Shown here piece by piece: positions 23,146 to 34,923 of a DNA stretch of 64,000 nucleotides. The first letter of the stretch is position 1. Every line of letters begins with the position of its first letter. The notes beneath the pieces were generated by a model that was not told where the DNA came from, ran no database searches, and was given only the letters and a program-made list of their open reading frames with translations. The stretch comes from Lactarius indigo (Eukaryota; Basidiomycota; Agaricomycetes; Russulales; Russulaceae). The stretch is from contig JAFKAC010000017.1 of the NCBI GenBank assembly GCA_025766275.1, positions 62,001 to 126,000 of the forward strand. The letters are read 5' to 3'. The position numbers and the translations under genes are program-made.

Positions 23146-24937
23146 ATGACGGCGGTGGTCCGAGTTCCTCTTGCTAAACGCCTGGGCTTCCTCTACAAAG
23201 CTCATCGGCTTTGTATGGTCCTTGGTGGCATCTATGCACTCTTGGTCGTGCTCGGAACGACGCCGTTCGCGCAGGGACAGTAGGTCTTCGTGCCCGTTTC
23301 ACGGCGCCAATTTTTCAAAACCTGGTCGTGTGACACTCAGACTTATCTTTATGCACAATCTCAAGTTCCCATTTTTTGCGCAATATGACATGCCAGAGAA
23401 GTACGACCTTGCCCGTGAGCAATTTTCCGTCGCCCCACAGAACAACTGAGCTCGAAAAATAATGTATTTGACTGTAGCCTTCAAAACACACAATGTCCAC
23501 ATTCACACGCCCGATAACGAGACCCTCGGCGCTTGGTTCACCTTCGCGGACCCATTCTACGCCACACACAAGGCACACCTCCTAGGTCACTCCAGCGTGC
23601 CCACCTCGAATCTCTCGTCCCCATCCCCACTCTCCTCGCGCGACGACCTGATCCGCGCGGCACTACGTGCGCACCCGACGATCCTATTCCTGCACGGAAC
23701 GACCGGGACGCGCGCGATGCGTATCCGGGTCCAGCACTACCTCGCCTTCGCCGCGCGCCTCCGCGCCAACGTCCTCGCACCGGACTACCGCGGCTTCGCA
23801 GACTCGACCGGCACGCCGAGCGAGGCGGGCGTCGTACTCGACGCGCGCGCCGCGTGGGATTGGCTGCGCGTGCGTGGTGCTGCACCCGCGAGCGTGCTCG
23901 TCGTCGGCAGCAGCCTTGGCACCGGCGTTGCGGTGCAGTTTGCTAGCGCATTGGAGGAGGAGGAGGCTGCGCGCAAGACGAAGAGCGGTGTTGCGGGCTG
24001 GGTGTACCCGGCGCCCCCGGCGGTCCGTGAGAGACCGCGGGGCGTGGTGCTCCTCTCCCCGTTTAGCAAGCTCGAGACGCTCCTCGATACGTACTATATC
24101 CTCGGGCTCGTACCGCTGTTCGCGCCGCTCAGGACGATTCCTTATCTCGCCAGTGAGTACAGTATCTCTTGTCTCAAATTTGCGGTCACACGAGCAAAAA
24201 AAAAAAAACTGACTGGCTTGCTTTGTGGGCGCCAAAAAAAAGATTTCATCAAGGGGTTTATGATCCACCGGTTCGATTCGCTCGCCAAAGTCGTGGTACG
24301 TGCTTTTCGTCCCCCCTTTCTAAGGCTTCCTCCCACGGCTCCCAAGAGGGAGTAAGGAGTTTCTTTCCTTCTGGGGAAGGTGCATTGCGGTTTCCCGCAA
24401 AAACACACCCCTATGTTTCGTCCTCCCGCCAGCACGTCGTCCCCCTCACGCGGGTATCTCGGGGTGTTCGGCCGGTTCCCTTTGATGATATACACGCTGA
24501 CGTACTGTACGGCCTTCTTCTTTTCTTTTTTTCAGAGTCTGAAGGCGCCGCTGCTGATCGTACACGCGGAGGACGACCTCGATATCCCAGTGTGGCACGC
24601 ACAGATGCTCTTCGATGCATTTCTGGAGAAGCACCTGCCAGCACTGCCAGAGATGACCCCCGAGATGACGGCGGTGATGGCGCCTCCGGACGAGGTGGCG
24701 GAGAGCGTCACGGCGCTACTGCAGGAACGCGCGGAGCGGCGGCGGGAGCTGGTGCGAGTGCGCGAGATGGAGCGCGTCGGACGTGTGAAGGTGTTCTCGA
24801 AGGACCGGGCGGACGGCGAGGTCGTGTTCTTGCATACGTGGTGGGGCGCGCACGACGTTGGGCTCGTAGAGGGCGTGCAGGATTTCATGGCGGAGATGTT
24901 CGATATGGATACATCTTCGGCACGCAAGTCTATATAA
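23146..24937 (+). CDS. ABHD12-like alpha/beta hydrolase, copy 2
   Basis: Tandem paralogue of the gene at 19950 with the same five-exon plan: 23146-23279, 23341-23414, 23478-24152, 24243-24295 and 24536-24937, giving 445 residues. The membrane anchor reads VLGGIYALLVVLGTTPF. The nucleophile elbow is VVGSSLGTG, the acid is in HAEDDLDIP and the histidine in WWGAHDVGL. The oxyanion block has changed from HGNGG in copy 1 to HGTTG here. The acceptor of intron 3 (about 24234-24242) is a run of A before AG instead of a pyrimidine tract, which may weaken splicing. An insert near residue 230 accounts for part of the extra length. Confidence 0.88.
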
Positions 24938-26096
24938 ATCACCTGATTAGACAACGATTTATCCCTCGCGATTTGGCAACGTTGCCAGGCAATGCCAGCG
25001 GGTATAGTATAGCAGTCTTGTTTGCGAATTTTAAATTAATTCGTTTCCTCATCAGGGCATCATCTTAGAAACACCCCACCTGCTTGGAATACATCTCATC
25101 CACGGAAAGAAACTCACGAAGTGTATGCTGGGCTCAGACCGTTCAGCTACCTATTTATTCTCCCGCCGCTGGACGTCACGGAGGCATCTTAGATATGTCC
25201 TAGGATATTCTGTAAACTGCGCTGCACGTGCCCGGTCTGGGTCTACGGCCCATACCCCGGGGTATAATCGATTCAAAAAAGAAAGTGTATACTGGGAATG
25301 CTCTCCTCAGAGGCGCAACAAAGTCCTTTGATGGCCTTGGTAGTCTGAGTCCGTCGGTGGAACGCAAGGTGAAACGACCATCCAACGACCATTCCCATAA
25401 GATCCTCCGCTGTCGCCTCTGTTTAGTAGACTACCTAATGAACTCTTTCTCCTTGTCTTTCCCGAAACATTACCGTGACTACGTAAGAGAAAACCGTCCC
25501 GGCCGCCGCTGACACCACTCCTTCCCCGCTTTCTTCCGCTCCGCCACACCCGAGGACAAACCTAAGGAGGAGCACGGAGACGACCTCGCCGCCACAGCAA
25601 TTCTCGTGCTCCTCACTCCTCGCATCCGCCACGGTGCAGACCTCGCACGCGGACATATTGTGTGCAAAGCCTCTTGACCTCTGCACCAAGGTGCGCCACA
25701 ACTTTCTCTATATCATGTCACATAGACACACGCTCATGCCCACTGCGGCACATCGGCATTCCCTGAGTGTTGGTATATATGTAATCGCACGCTTCCCTAA
25801 AGGCCTCAAAATCAACCCACAGAATGATGCCTAGCTAGCGCACTCACAGGCGCACCCCCTTCTCCTTCGCAAACCTGCTGACGCTGGTGCGTTCGACAAC
25901 TCTAACCTCGGCACACTGGGCGAGCCTAGGTTTGATTTCATGAGCGACTTGGCATCTCCTTCGCACCCCCCCTGCCCACGCCACCCCCACCACGTGCAAC
26001 TGTAACTTTTACGCACTGGATGTCTTCCAGCTTCCCAGCTGTTGGGGGGGTACTAACACGACACTGGTCAAAGTAGAAGGTGAATTATGAAATGCT
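24938..26096. other. intergenic with a fragment resembling 48.06-48.13 kb
   Basis: No gene recognised. The piece 25228-25300 (GTCTGGGTCTACGGCCCATA, then GGGTATAATCGATTCAAAAAA) resembles 48070-48125, which lies just before a relic of the unknown family described below. Confidence 0.4.
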
Positions 26097-27130
26097 TTGA
26101 CACAAAATATAGCCTCGAATTCGTCTGCTGTCCCCACTACGGTTGTGTCGATGGAGGAAGTGAACGAGGCGGTCTACGAATATGAGTATGAGCAACTTGA
26201 AATGAGTGCACTGTCTAGTCCAACCCTGGGGTCACTGTTACACCTGCTGGACATACACCTTCTGCCGTACCCAGGAATCTCGGCCTGTGAAGCCAAGCAG
26301 TGCCTCCGAAGGGGCCGAGGGCCAAGCCCTCGCAAGAAATGTGTTTCGGTCAACGTTGACCCACTCCAGTCTGAGGCCATCACAACTACCTCAGCCGCAG
26401 TCATCGCCGCCACACGCCACAGAAGAAATTGGATTGTTGGAGGCGGCACAATCTGTATCGATAAAGATGTATGGCAGCCCTCCTAATCTCTCACTCTCGC
26501 CGTCATCTTCCCCCATGCCTTCTACGCGCTTTCCGTTGAATCCTCGTGCTGTCGCCGGCAGTTACCTAATTCATAACCCTCTATCCGTAACATTTTTGTT
26601 GAGCAGTCTCTGCTCAGTGTACTCGTACTACCAACTGGATAGCCCTTCACCCTCGCCCACGACTGATACACTTCAAGTCCAGCTGTCGCCTTACGCCCTC
26701 TCTCTGCACACCGCTCCTCCTCGTACACATTCCCCTTCGAACCCAGCTCCAGCACCCAAAGGCAACCCTGAACAACTCGTGCCCACCGATCAACTATTTC
26801 AAGAGATCATACAGTACCACGAAGCTAATTGTCTCATGGAAGCTGCAGCCGCATTCGAGAGAAGCGCGAAAATGCCAGGAGGGAGTGGCGTAGGCATGTT
26901 GATGTGAGGGCTTATATTGCGGCGTGGTTGGGGCTGCCCGAAAGACGAGGTCCTCGGACTCTCCTGGCTGCGCCGTGCAGCGGAGGCGGCCATTGGCGAC
27001 CTCGAACATGCTCGCACGGGAATTGACGCAAGCGCAGTACGCGGCAAGCTGGTCCTCGCGATATACGAAGCCGGATAATGCTTCTTCCAAGGATGGGGCG
27101 TGAAGAAAGATCAGAAAATGGCAGGTCGTC
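26097..27130 (+). pseudogene. Sel1-repeat protein (Skt5/Chs4-like) pseudogene
   Basis: The reading frame from about 26206 encodes a serine/proline-rich leader, then PEQLVPTDQLFQEIIQYHEA and FERSAKMPGGSGVGMLM. These are typical of fungal Sel1-repeat proteins related to the chitin synthase activator Chs4/Skt5. TGA at 26905-26907 replaces the Trp codon expected next. The same frame then continues for 56 codons with Sel1 repeat sense (RRGWGCPKDEVLGLSWLRRA, then ARTGIDASAV) to a second stop, TAA at 27076-27078. Beyond it CFFQGWGVKKDQKMA is still readable. The remaining repeats are missing. Two nonsense changes plus loss of the 3' half show a dead, truncated copy. Confidence 0.82.
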
Positions 27131-27444
27131 GTGCCGTGCATCAACCTGTGAACTGAGGTACAGGGTGCGGGGTTGGGAACGCGAGAAGTATGAGATGAGT
27201 GATGGGATGAGCAGAGCGCAACTTAGAATAGGCACTTTAGTTGCTTTCGAGAACAATGACTCAAAGACTCGGCGACCCGATAATATTCAGAGTAAAAAAT
27301 ACCTATCACATAATAGGGAGGCCGGGAAACCTATACTAATTGACACGACGAAACAACTAGCAAAGCAAGCACATGGATTTTTACTGTAACAGATGCCCAA
27401 CGAAATATCATGGTCATTGGCTCCTCGTCTCCTTTCGATGTGCC
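27131..27444. other. short intergenic
   Basis: 313 bp between the Sel1 relic and the minus-strand unknown gene; nothing recognised. Confidence 0.5.
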
Positions 27445-28266
27445 TCAAAAGATGTTGGCCATTTCAAGCATGATGATAACTTGGAATTGGCCAGACGGGC
27501 CCGGTTCCAGACGGATCACGCTTACATATGCATCTGGGTTATTGAGGAAGTGGCCCGCCAGACGCCTCCGGTTCTCTGTGATTGATGCTTCAAGTATCGG
27601 AGCCTGGAGAAACCCCACATTAAGGGGGCCTGCTCTCTCTTGGACAGGTACATAGCGAAAGTTGTCTTGTATCCCCTTTGTCAAGATCTCAGCAATGAAT
27701 GTGAAGAAGGATTATAACACGCACGACAGCTTCTGGGGCGACCCACTGTTCCTGCATATGGTGTGGTCCAATCATGGGAGCTTCAACAGGATTGTTGACA
27801 CCTTGGTCTTGACCCACATACGGAGCAAAGGTATTCTGTAAGAGAATATGCAATCAGATCTTGTGTAACATCTTGCCATGATATAGGCAGCTCACATCAA
27901 AATCCCTTGGATGCTGTTGAGGGAACACGGTTTGCGGTCCGCGTTGCATATCAGAACACTGTGGACAGGGGCAATTTGGGGTGGCAGCATTTGCGTCCTG
28001 TCTGGGTGCGAGTGTATTTGGTTCAAAAACGGGGCCCGGATGTTCTGCAGTAGGTGGGATCTGGAGAATAAGGCACCAAAATGAGTGTTCATGGACGCAG
28101 GTATACGATAAGCTTGTACCACATGACGGTGCTGTGGGTCTGTAGAAGGGATGGTCCGTTGGCTTTCCATTTGAGAGAATTGAGGCTGTTGTGGTACGGT
28201 GATGAGTGGGTAAAGGATCTGAAAGTAGCTGTTGGGTTGCAGGGGGAGGTACTGGGGACACGCCAT
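27445..28266 (-). CDS. unknown clustered family, intact member S1
   Basis: I do not recognise this family. Four exons, 28266-28120, 28060-27896, 27835-27725 and 27675-27445, give 217 residues. Exon 1 is rich in Q and P (MACPQYLPLQPNSYF). Exon 2 begins IPPTAEHPGP and holds a cysteine cluster, NCPCPQCSDMQR. The C-terminal exon holds the most conserved part: RRLAGHFLNNPDAYVSVIRL, then EPGPSGQFQVIIMLEM. The same architecture, intron positions and size occur in genes at 36392 and 42693, and in broken copies at 47.7-49.6 kb. No signal peptide or transmembrane segment is seen. Intron 3 (27724-27676) uses an acceptor shared with the relics. Function unknown. Confidence 0.62.
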
Positions 28267-29502
28267 AACCTCCAGCCTTAAAAACCATGGCGTCTACCAG
28301 CCTGAGGCCAACCTGAGGCCGTCGCAAGGAGTGTTGGATATGATGGTGTGAGTGAGCCAAGCAGCAGGTCTAGTAAACCTCCGAGTAAATCTCCTTTTTT
28401 GGTAAGAAGTTTTTTGAGAATCTTGGATGGCAGTGGATACCACCGCCCTCGCCGCCGTTTTAAGCGCTACCTCCAAATACATTTAGCCATTCTCGGCGAG
28501 GGAGCGAGCAGATGAATTGGCTGCTCGGAAGGATGTTTCACACGTGCCCATCTTTCGGCATGGCACCACAATTCGTCTATAATCCGGTGACCATCTAGTT
28601 ATATATACAAACTGGTATAGTAGCTGGTAGCTGAGTTTTAATCCCTATAGCGTCTATTTCTCGTGCAACCCCCCCCGTATTCTTACTGTCACCCGAATGC
28701 ACCTCTATCGGTGGGCAGACGATGGATATACCTCCTCTCTGAGATACCCCCGGAGTTACACTGCACCTACGAGACGCTTGCCAGTGCCAGCATCCTCAAT
28801 GAGACTCATGGACGATTGGCCAAGTAACCTGGGCAAGTCTATGGAATTTTCTGGGCCTATACCGAGGCTCGGAGCTCGAGAACATCAACAAGGAAGAAGC
28901 AGGGTTCGCCAGAGGCATATTAGACGAGTCCGAGATACGGCCAAGTTTACCGGTCTCCAGCCTGACAGCAGAACGCATCTGCCAGGAGGTCTTGCGGTGA
29001 TAACACAGCCATAGAAAGGAGTGGGACGAGGTGAGAGCTTCTAGGTGAGAAGGAAAACATCACTGTTCGTTGTACGAAGCTACAAAACTTAAAGTAGTTC
29101 ATACAATATATTCTGTTGTCGACACATACATCTGTATCACTGCTTCCATTTGAGTCGTCCTTCATCACCAAACACTGGCCCTCACATGAATCAGCCCTGT
29201 CGTCCCTCTACGGGTAGCGACTCCTTGTGTGAACCAAAATTCACGGGGATTTATAACAAAACCTCGAGGGCTAGTGATACTCAGCAATAGGAGTAACGTT
29301 TACAGTAAAGTACTACACAAGTGTGTAGTGCACCAAATAAGATCTCCGGCTCGGAATAAACGATGTAGATGGGGCAATAATTGCATTATACGGAGAGGCG
29401 TAGTGTGCACCGAAAAGAATGAGGCTCATGACCTGAAGATAAGAGGAGTAAGGAAGATACCCTAGAGAAGAAACGGTAATCGGCCTACCCAATACATCCG
29501 AC
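28267..29502. other. intergenic with possible promoter of S1
   Basis: A TATATATA-like element near 28600 could serve the minus-strand S1 gene, although it is over 300 nt away. The region 28680-29020 is open on the plus strand but unrecognised. Confidence 0.4.
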
Positions 29503-29832
29503 CTACATCTCAATTACATCGAGCACTGCGGGACGCGATGTTGGTATGAGCTGACTGACAGAATATGTCACAGATTTTGACTCCGAGATGCTTCCCTGCT
29601 CAGTACTGTCAGCGCTTCTGCCCACAATGACGAGGACCGAGTATTTAAAATAGAGCGGTCGACTTACCCCACGCCGTCTCGAAGGAGGGAACTCGGTCAA
29701 TGGCACATCCGGCATTGACTGTGACCCGGTGAGCTGGTCCGCCATCGGAGTCGCGAACAGGCGCGAGATAGTGGACAGCACTGATCGGGAGAGTGTGGGC
29801 TGGGAGCGAGAGGGCGAGAATGGCTGCGACAT
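29503..29832 (-). CDS. hypothetical small protein, two exons
   Basis: Exon 1 (29832-29668, start MSQPFSPSRSQ, 55 codons) is S/P/R-rich and ends at a strong donor GTAAGT. An acceptor GAGCAG opens exon 2 (29595-29503), which keeps the phase and ends after 30 codons, giving 85 residues. A TATA-like element lies upstream at a plausible distance. It could be a genuine small gene or the 5' stump of a larger one. No family recognised. Confidence 0.35.
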   Translation of the reverse strand: MSQPFSPSRSQPTLSRSVLSTISRLFATPMADQLTGSQSMPDVPLTEFPPSRRRGVSRPLYFKYSVLVIVGRSADSTEQGSISESKSVTYSVSQLIPTSRPAVLDVIEM

Positions 29833-29938
29833 CAAGGGGTGCCTAATCTGTCTCCTTGGGCGGGTACGTGTGTGTGCGTTGGGGCTTTGTCGCGGGAGTG
29901 CGAATGGGTTGGAAAAAACGGAGCGCGGACGGTGTTTG

Positions 29939-29947
29939 TTATATAGG
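29939..29947 (-). promoter_or_regulatory. TATA-like box
   Basis: CTATATAAC on the minus strand, about 107 nt before the ATG at 29832, followed by a CA- and C-rich leader as in many fungal promoters. Confidence 0.4.
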
Positions 29948-29952
29948 AGGGA

Positions 29953-31507
29953 TTAGGAGCCAGGAGCCAAGCTCGGCCTTGAACCTGCCCAGGGCTCGGT
30001 GAGTCGGGCTTGGGGATGACATGTTGCGTCACTGTCAGCCGGACCAAGTCGGAAGCATCGAGTAAGCATCGCTCCCTGCATTGGGTCACCGAAATCGTGT
30101 TCGTGATGACTAATTGTAAACTTGGACATTTGGTCCCTTGTTGGTTGGATCACTGATCGCCTGCAAGATCGCCTGTATTCTTTCGATTCGCCTGTAGCGG
30201 TGACCAAGAATGAGCGTGATTGAATCAACGCCAATCGTCTCGGGCGGGAGAGGGCTTGAGGCTGAGGTGCAACCAAGGGTGCAACGACCTAGGGTTGGCA
30301 ACAGTTCGGCGACCGGCCTAACTTCCGAGCTCCCGAATGCCAAATATAGATACTCCTACGTCACACTCACTAGAAAGTTAGTAAGCCTTAAGTCACGGCA
30401 AAGTGGGGATGGGCGATCCTTTCAGCCTTGCGCACTCTGCAGGTGCAAGTACGACAACTCATTTCGATGCACTCTGTGTGCTCGCAGAATCATGGAGGCG
30501 TCATGATAGGGTCCCGACTGGGCGCGAGAAGTGTGGTGCGGGGAGTGCACTACCCTTGGCGCTACCAGCGAAAAGCTTTGGCAAAACCTGCCTCCGAGTT
30601 CTAGAGGTAGGCCGCCGATTTCGACCGATGGTGCCGCGGACATGAGAGAGTATTTCCTTGCGCACCCGTCTCCGATATAACCCCATCGTACCTGGCACAT
30701 CACTCCGGTGGTTCTGGGCCAAGGGTCAATTGACCTGTTTGGTCGATCCCTTTAACGTTGCCATCGGCCTCTGCAGCCCCTTGCCAGGCTGTTACAATAG
30801 ATTGAGCAACCGAAAGGCCCCATCCCGAAATAACCAGTCCCAGTCCCACGGACGAAGTGACTTAGATCTCGGAGATGTGCGCGCTCGAACGGGCTTAGTA
30901 GATAGGCCCAAAGTTGGACCTGGAAGTGTGTAATTGCTCCCGTTTGGTGTACGTGCCAGGAACATAAGAATCCTGGGCACAGGGATAACGCTGCTCCGAG
31001 TTCTCTCCTAGTCGTCATGTGTTATTTACCGACTCTCTGAAACCCCTCCCCTTCTCAGATGGCAGAGGATTGCTGAGGTATGAGACCAGTCGAGGTCTTC
31101 GGGGATGTGAAGTGGGAATTCTATCTTTGCCTAGGCAAGACTCGGACGTTCAACGGACACTTAGCATTTCTACGCTCTCGACCCCCACAAAGGAGCGGAC
31201 TTCATTGTCCTTCCGCGACCTTGCTCTAGAGCGACCCTATTAGCGGGTTTCGTCTTCCCACTGTCGTCTCACTGATGACATCCTCTTCGACGGCGCTTCC
31301 CCCCTGCTAATATCAGGTACGATTGTCACCATTGGCGAGCGCAGAGGCTCAGTTTTTCCCCTTGTATCGTCCTACCGCTGTGATCAGTGTGACAAGAGTC
31401 GATTGCAACACATTAGGTCATATCCCAGCTACGAACAATCCACCCCATCTCTTTGAACAACAAAACATTCGGGCATGGCAGCCACCGATAACAGCATCAT
31501 GGGGCGG
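29953..31507. other. 1.5 kb without a recognised gene
   Basis: Short frames on both strands. None has family resemblance, a splice plan or a signal that I can support. Confidence 0.5.
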
Positions 31508-32800
31508 TCAAACGGACTTCCAGCCACTGAGCCCGCGCTGGTCGACTTGTCCCTCCCACACGTCGGTGTCGGTGTTGTTGCGCCACACGAAGCGGCGCGA
31601 GGAGAGCCATAGCGACACTGTGCGCAGGCTGGGACAGAACGTGTGCAGCTCCGTGACGAGGGTGCGCTGCAGCGCGCCGGTTGGGAGCGGCATCCAGGTG
31701 CCGAGCTCGAACTCGAGCATCACGAGCGCCTCGAAACGTGTCAGCGCCTCGTGCACGGCAGTGCGCTGTAGGGACGCGCAACGACGGCGCAGCGATAAGC
31801 GACAGAGCAACCAAAAAAGAGCAAACGTCAGTAGATATGCCAGGCGCGCGGAAATAGAGAGGGGCTAGGGCTAGGGAGGGAGAGGGGGGCTTACCGGGCC
31901 GGTTGGCAACGGGAGTACGCCGAGGTATCGCAACTGCGGACAGTGCTGCGCGGCGAGCGCAACAATGTCGGCCGTGCACGCCTCCGGGACGTCAAATAGG
32001 CTCAGCGAGCGCAGTGTCTTGTGTGCGCATGCGAGACGCGGAATGAGGCGTAGCAGATGCGCGTCTCGGCCCGTGGCCCGCGCATCGGCACCGGAATCGC
32101 CGAGGACTTGCAGGTGCGTGAGCGGGTTGTGTACGACCGCGTGTGCGAGGCGCAGCGGACACTCGGCGGTGGCGAGGAAGGGTAGATCCATCTTCTCGGG
32201 CTCGGTCTCGGTCTCGGGTTCGGGTTCGGGTTCGGCAACTTCCGCCGTTGGGTGCGCCACATCGCCCGCGTTGGCTCCCTCGCGCGATCTTGCACCAGCA
32301 GGGGCCAGCTCAGGAGGAGAGAAATCGTCCGCGAGCTCGAGCACCAAGAGCGTTCGCAGCGCCGTCTGGGTGCGCACAAATGCCGCGGCTTGGGCTTCCA
32401 AGGGGAAGCAGAGGCGGAGGTCGCGCAGGCGGAATGACGGCGCGAGTGGCAGGACCCAGGATAGTTGCACGCCGCGCGCGTCAATGGCGAGGGCGTCGAG
32501 GCGTGGAAGGGCTTCGAGAGCGCGCTGAAGCGCTTGCCACACGCGCGGAGGGCCGGGCCCGAGGACGAGTCCACGGACATGTGTGGCCAACGCAGGTGTA
32601 CGTGCCAATGTTTCGCAAGCAAGGAGAGAAGTGGGGGGGTTGGTGAGAACAAGAGAATGGTACAGGCGCCGAGTGGCAGACGAATGAAAGGACTTTGTGG
32701 TAAGACAAAGGGAAGGAAGGTCGGCGACGCGTGCATACGACGTTATAATTGAGACAACGACGGGGTCATTCAAGGCAAGGGCTGCAGGAGAAGAGACCAT
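31508..32800 (-). CDS. F-box/LRR-like protein
   Basis: Exons 32800-31895 and 31765-31508 give 387 residues. The N-terminus (VVVSIITSYARVADLPSLCL) and the following SSATRRLYHSLVL resemble the degenerate F-box start of Agaricomycete LRR-type F-box proteins. After it come leucine-rich stretches such as LRDLRLCFPLE, LRTLLVLELADD and LRSLSLFDVPEACTADIVAL. An acidic repeat of E-P and E-T pairs lies in the middle. The intron (31894-31766) is long for this locus, has GTAAGC and CTACAG borders and keeps the phase. The motif evidence for the F-box itself is weak, so it may be only an LRR protein. Confidence 0.75.
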
Positions 32801-32929
32801 TACGAAAGGTGGCGATAGTTGACTCTCATCCCGGACATAACAGCGACCAATTTATTACTGTAATAGCGTGAGATGCGATACTTACACGAGTACGTCAAAG
32901 AGATAACAAACAGAATGGAACACAACAGT

Positions 32930-32934
32930 AAAAA
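32930..32934 (-). terminator. RNA polymerase III T-run
   Basis: Five T residues on the minus strand, a few nucleotides after the 3' end of the tRNA gene. Confidence 0.7.
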
Positions 32935-32937
32935 TAA

Positions 32938-33009
32938 TGCCCGCTGGCTGGATTGAACAACCGACCTCATCATTACGAGTGACGCGCTCTACCACTGAGC
33001 TAAGCGGGC
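32938..33009 (-). tRNA. tRNA-Thr (anticodon CGU)
   Basis: A 72-nt cloverleaf on the minus strand without an intron. The acceptor stem is GCCCGCT with AGCGGGC, the D arm starts GCTC, and the anticodon stem is CGTCA with TGATG around the loop CTCGTAA. The T arm is GGTTG-TTCAATC-CAGCC, and the discriminator is A. Anticodon CGT reads ACG (Thr). The B box GGTTGTTCAATCC is intact. Confidence 0.93.
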
Positions 33010-33180
33010 TTCCCTATTAAGTAGGACATTGTGAGTCGTGTACCACCTCATACCCATTGACAAATCACGACAAAATCCAGGTCCAGCCTAGCCACCCACA
33101 CCACTCACTCATACCCAGTCAAGCACCCTTTTCTTTAACATCTCCCACCAGTATAAGCTACCTAAATTCATACATATACC

Positions 33181-34923
33181 ATGGCGGACCCCACAAAAGC
33201 AGAGATGGATCAGGTCTTCAAGGTTCTCAAGACTGGCAAGGGTAACAAGGTGTGAAAAACTTCGCTGTATTTGTGATAACAGCTGATCTAGCTTTTAGAT
33301 GTGCTTCGACTGCCAAGCTCGCAACCCGACGTGGGCTAGTGTTACATTTGGCCTGTACATTTGTCTCGATTGTTCCAGTGTACACCGCAATATGGGTGTG
33401 CATATCTCCTTCGTTCGGTTCGTCCCTGCTCCGTCCTACATATGTACCGTGCCGTCTGACTCCATGCTTCCAAGTTCAACCAACCTCGATAGTTGGCAGC
33501 TCAACCAACTGCGAACAATGAAGGTCGGTGGCAATGGTTCTGCCACCGACTTCTTCACGCGACATGGTGGCTCTTCGTTACTCAGCGACTCTGATGTCAA
33601 GAAGAAATACTCGAGCCGCGTGGCCGAGCTTTACAAAGAAGAGCTTATTCGCCGCGTCAAAGAGGATATAGCCCAGTGCGCCGCGTTGCAATCGTGATCG
33701 ACTCCCTACTGCTTACCGCGCAAGTTCACCCACACAGGTTTCCGAACGGTATCGTCGTCGACGGCGTAGATACCTCTAAGTCTGCCGCTCAACCTGCTGC
33801 TGCAGCCGAAGAAGAGGACTTTTTCTCGTCCTGGGACAAACCCGCGCCCAAAGCCAAGCCCGCTTCCCCAAAACCCGCCGCACCGCCGTCTATCGGGCGC
33901 ACTGTGTCCGCCCCTACCTCCGCTTCCCCCTCGCCCGCCCCAGCTGCCGCAGCACCGCGCACCGTCACGTCCTCCTCCCTGCGCTCGAACTCCTCCGCAG
34001 CCACCAGCGCGCGCACACTCACCTCGAGCAGCGCTTCGTCCACAGGCACGGGCGCAGGTGCCGCGCGCCCTGCAAAGAAGGGCCTCGGTGCCAAAAAGGC
34101 CGCACCGGTGGACTTTGCGGAGGCCGAGCGCCGCGCTGCTGCTGAGGCTGAGCGGATCCGCCAGCTGGGCTACAATCGCGAGCGCGAAGAGGCCGAAGCG
34201 CAGGCAGCACGCGAGGCCGCAGCGCTTGAGCTGAAGAACAAGAACGCTGCCGCTACGAGCGCGGGCGCTAAACAGGCGGCCACTTCCGGCGCCAGTTCTG
34301 CGGACATGGAGAGGCTCGGAATGGGAGTGAAGAAGCTTGGTTTTGGTGCGTTGCCCCGCGCTCAACCAGCGGCACCGAAGACGTGTGTTGTTTTGCTTTT
34401 TTTTTTGCGCCCGGGAATTGCCGGTATAACTGACGTTTTTGTCTCGACGGACGTCATCTTTTGCCTAGATCGTCCGCACCCGTCGCAGACGACGCGCCAA
34501 CTACGGCCCGCGACCGTTTTGGGAGTCAGAAGGCGATTTCGAGCGATATGTTCTTCGAGCGGGGATCGTATGACCCCGACAGCGTCGCCGAGGGACGGGC
34601 GCGACTCGCGCAGTTCCAGGGTGCCACGTCCATCTCTTCGAACCAATATTTCGGTCGCGAGGAAGAGGAGATGGTCGCGCAGGGATCGGATGGAGGGTTG
34701 CTGGGTGATGGCAGCCTTGCAGGCATCGAGACCGCCGCGCGCGATGCTGTAACTCGTATCATGGCCAATCCTGACGTGCAGAATCTGGGTGAGAGCCTAC
34801 GTACTGGCGCCCTCAAGGTATGTGACCTTTCTCGAATGCAATGCGGGGATATCCGAATCACTGACGCTGGGGGTTGTTGTCGCCCAGCTCTCGGACTATC
34901 TGGCACAGATGTCAGAGCGCTAG
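33181..34923 (+). CDS. GLO3: Arf GTPase-activating protein, Glo3/ArfGAP2-3 type
   Basis: Stimulates GTP hydrolysis on Arf1 during COPI vesicle transport at the Golgi. Exons 33181-33249, 33299-33417, 33475-33675, 33738-34382, 34469-34817 and 34888-34923 give 472 residues. The GAP zinc finger is present: [17 protein letters not shown], then [20 protein letters not shown], with the catalytic Arg in [26 protein letters not shown] follows. The middle is low in complexity (A, P, S), then comes a charged coiled-coil stretch. The Glo3-type C-terminal motifs are seen: [29 protein letters not shown] and LSDYLAQM. The donor of intron 2 is a weak GTTCGT. A decayed duplicate lies at 40.4-41.3 kb. Confidence 0.93.

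Noticed and set aside
844..24937. Secondary-metabolite gene cluster built on the tyrosinases, WSC protein, transporter and hydrolases
   Set aside because: No backbone synthase, P450 or regulator is present, and housekeeping genes are interspersed; neighbours look unrelated in function.
31965..32646. Plus-strand frames of 167-187 codons opposite the LRR gene
   Set aside because: Arginine/serine-rich shadow frames of a GC-rich minus-strand gene, with no domain sense.
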